Made by a program: the position numbers and the translations under genes. Shown one piece after another: positions 63,915-64,000 of a DNA stretch of 64,000 nucleotides. The DNA is from Bacillus mycoides (GTDB taxonomy: Bacteria > Bacillota > Bacilli > Bacillales > Bacillaceae_G). Where the stretch lies: NCBI RefSeq assembly GCF_018742245.1, contig NZ_CP036132.1, positions 987,001-1,051,000 of the forward strand. The letters run 5' to 3'. The number at the start of each line of letters is the position of its first letter. The stretch's first letter is position 1. The notes under the pieces were generated by a model. It made no database searches. It was given only the letters and a program-made list of their open reading frames with translations, and was not told the origin of the DNA.

Positions 63915-64000
63915 TGCTGGCTAGTCGTGTGGCGATACCCCATGCCCATCAAGATAAGGTCTTTAAGTACCTCCTAAACAAAATTTTTAATTTTTCTACA
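63915..64000. repeat. IS231/MIC-like terminus at the window end
   Basis: ATGCCCATCAAGATAAGG (from 63942) runs on through TCTTTAAGTACCTCC, matching the consensus terminus. It is preceded by GTGGCGATACCCC, the reverse complement of the usual GGGGTATCGCCAC spacer. The facing arm at 63917-63928 is poorly preserved. The element it starts continues past the window. Confidence 0.6.

Overview
The window is chromosomal DNA of a Bacillus cereus group bacterium. The AT-rich sequence, the strong AAGGAGG-type ribosome binding sites and the gene order show this. It carries yhaO-yhaN-yhaM, yhaL, glpP-glpF-glpK-glpD, helD, prsA, yhaI, scoC/hpr, yhaH, hit and ecsA-ecsB-ecsC, the Bacillus yha/glp/ecs neighbourhood. 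IS231-type insertion sequences and YjcZ-like mini-proteins also fit.

Layout. 1-2.6 kb is patchy accessory DNA: a cut hydrolase, the tail of a metalloprotease next to what looks like a Tn3/Tn4430-type inverted repeat, two lipoproteins and a YjcZ-like mini-gene. 2.7-10.9 kb holds a YbjQ protein, an MFS exporter with its GntR/FadR regulator, a quinone-reductase-like MDR enzyme, a 26-residue amphipathic peptide divergent from a two-component system, and small conserved proteins. 11-16.2 kb is the SbcCD-like yhaO-yhaN pair with the yhaM nuclease. 16.3-20.8 kb has an MhqR-type box ahead of a ring-cleaving dioxygenase, a hydrolase behind two identical-format operators, yhaL, a DUF2935 protein and an XRE regulator. 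20.8-25.8 kb is the glycerol regulon, with structured RNA leaders in front of glpF and glpD for GlpP antitermination. 26-31.8 kb holds a DUF3221 lipoprotein, a broken ftsW/rodA paralogue, a TetR-MFS pair and helD.

32.2-48.5 kb is the most interesting part: a seven-gene, 16-kb cluster inserted between helD and prsA. It encodes a zinc-ribbon membrane protein, a HerA/FtsK-like ATPase with a C-terminal Cys cluster, a 1448-residue protein built from 27 acidic 18-residue repeats plus six 75-residue helical repeats, an acyl-carrier-like protein lacking the modified serine, an Hsp70 without a lid, a J-like TPR membrane protein without HPD, and a 1657-residue TPR protein with one degenerate and four intact CbxX/EccA-type AAA+ domains. 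I know no named system with this set. I infer a membrane-linked, ATP-driven machine assembled or remodelled by a dedicated chaperone pair; its job (secretion, defence or stress) cannot be read from the sequence.

48.5-55.7 kb is the prsA-scoC-hit-ecs core block. 55.8-64 kb is accessory again and appears to be a chain of modules. Copies of one roughly 17-33 bp terminus (consensus ATGCCCATCAAGCTAAG) face each other in pairs around a short GGGTCTCGCC-like spacer. They bound an IS231-like element of 1648 bp with a frameshifted transposase, a 127-bp MITE-like element, a cassette with a GC-richer FUSC membrane protein, and probably cassettes with a CopZ-like metallochaperone and a lipoprotein. This resembles IS231/MIC231 modular elements. 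Between them lie a UreI/AmiS channel, an agmatine-deiminase-like enzyme and its divergent MerR-type regulator.
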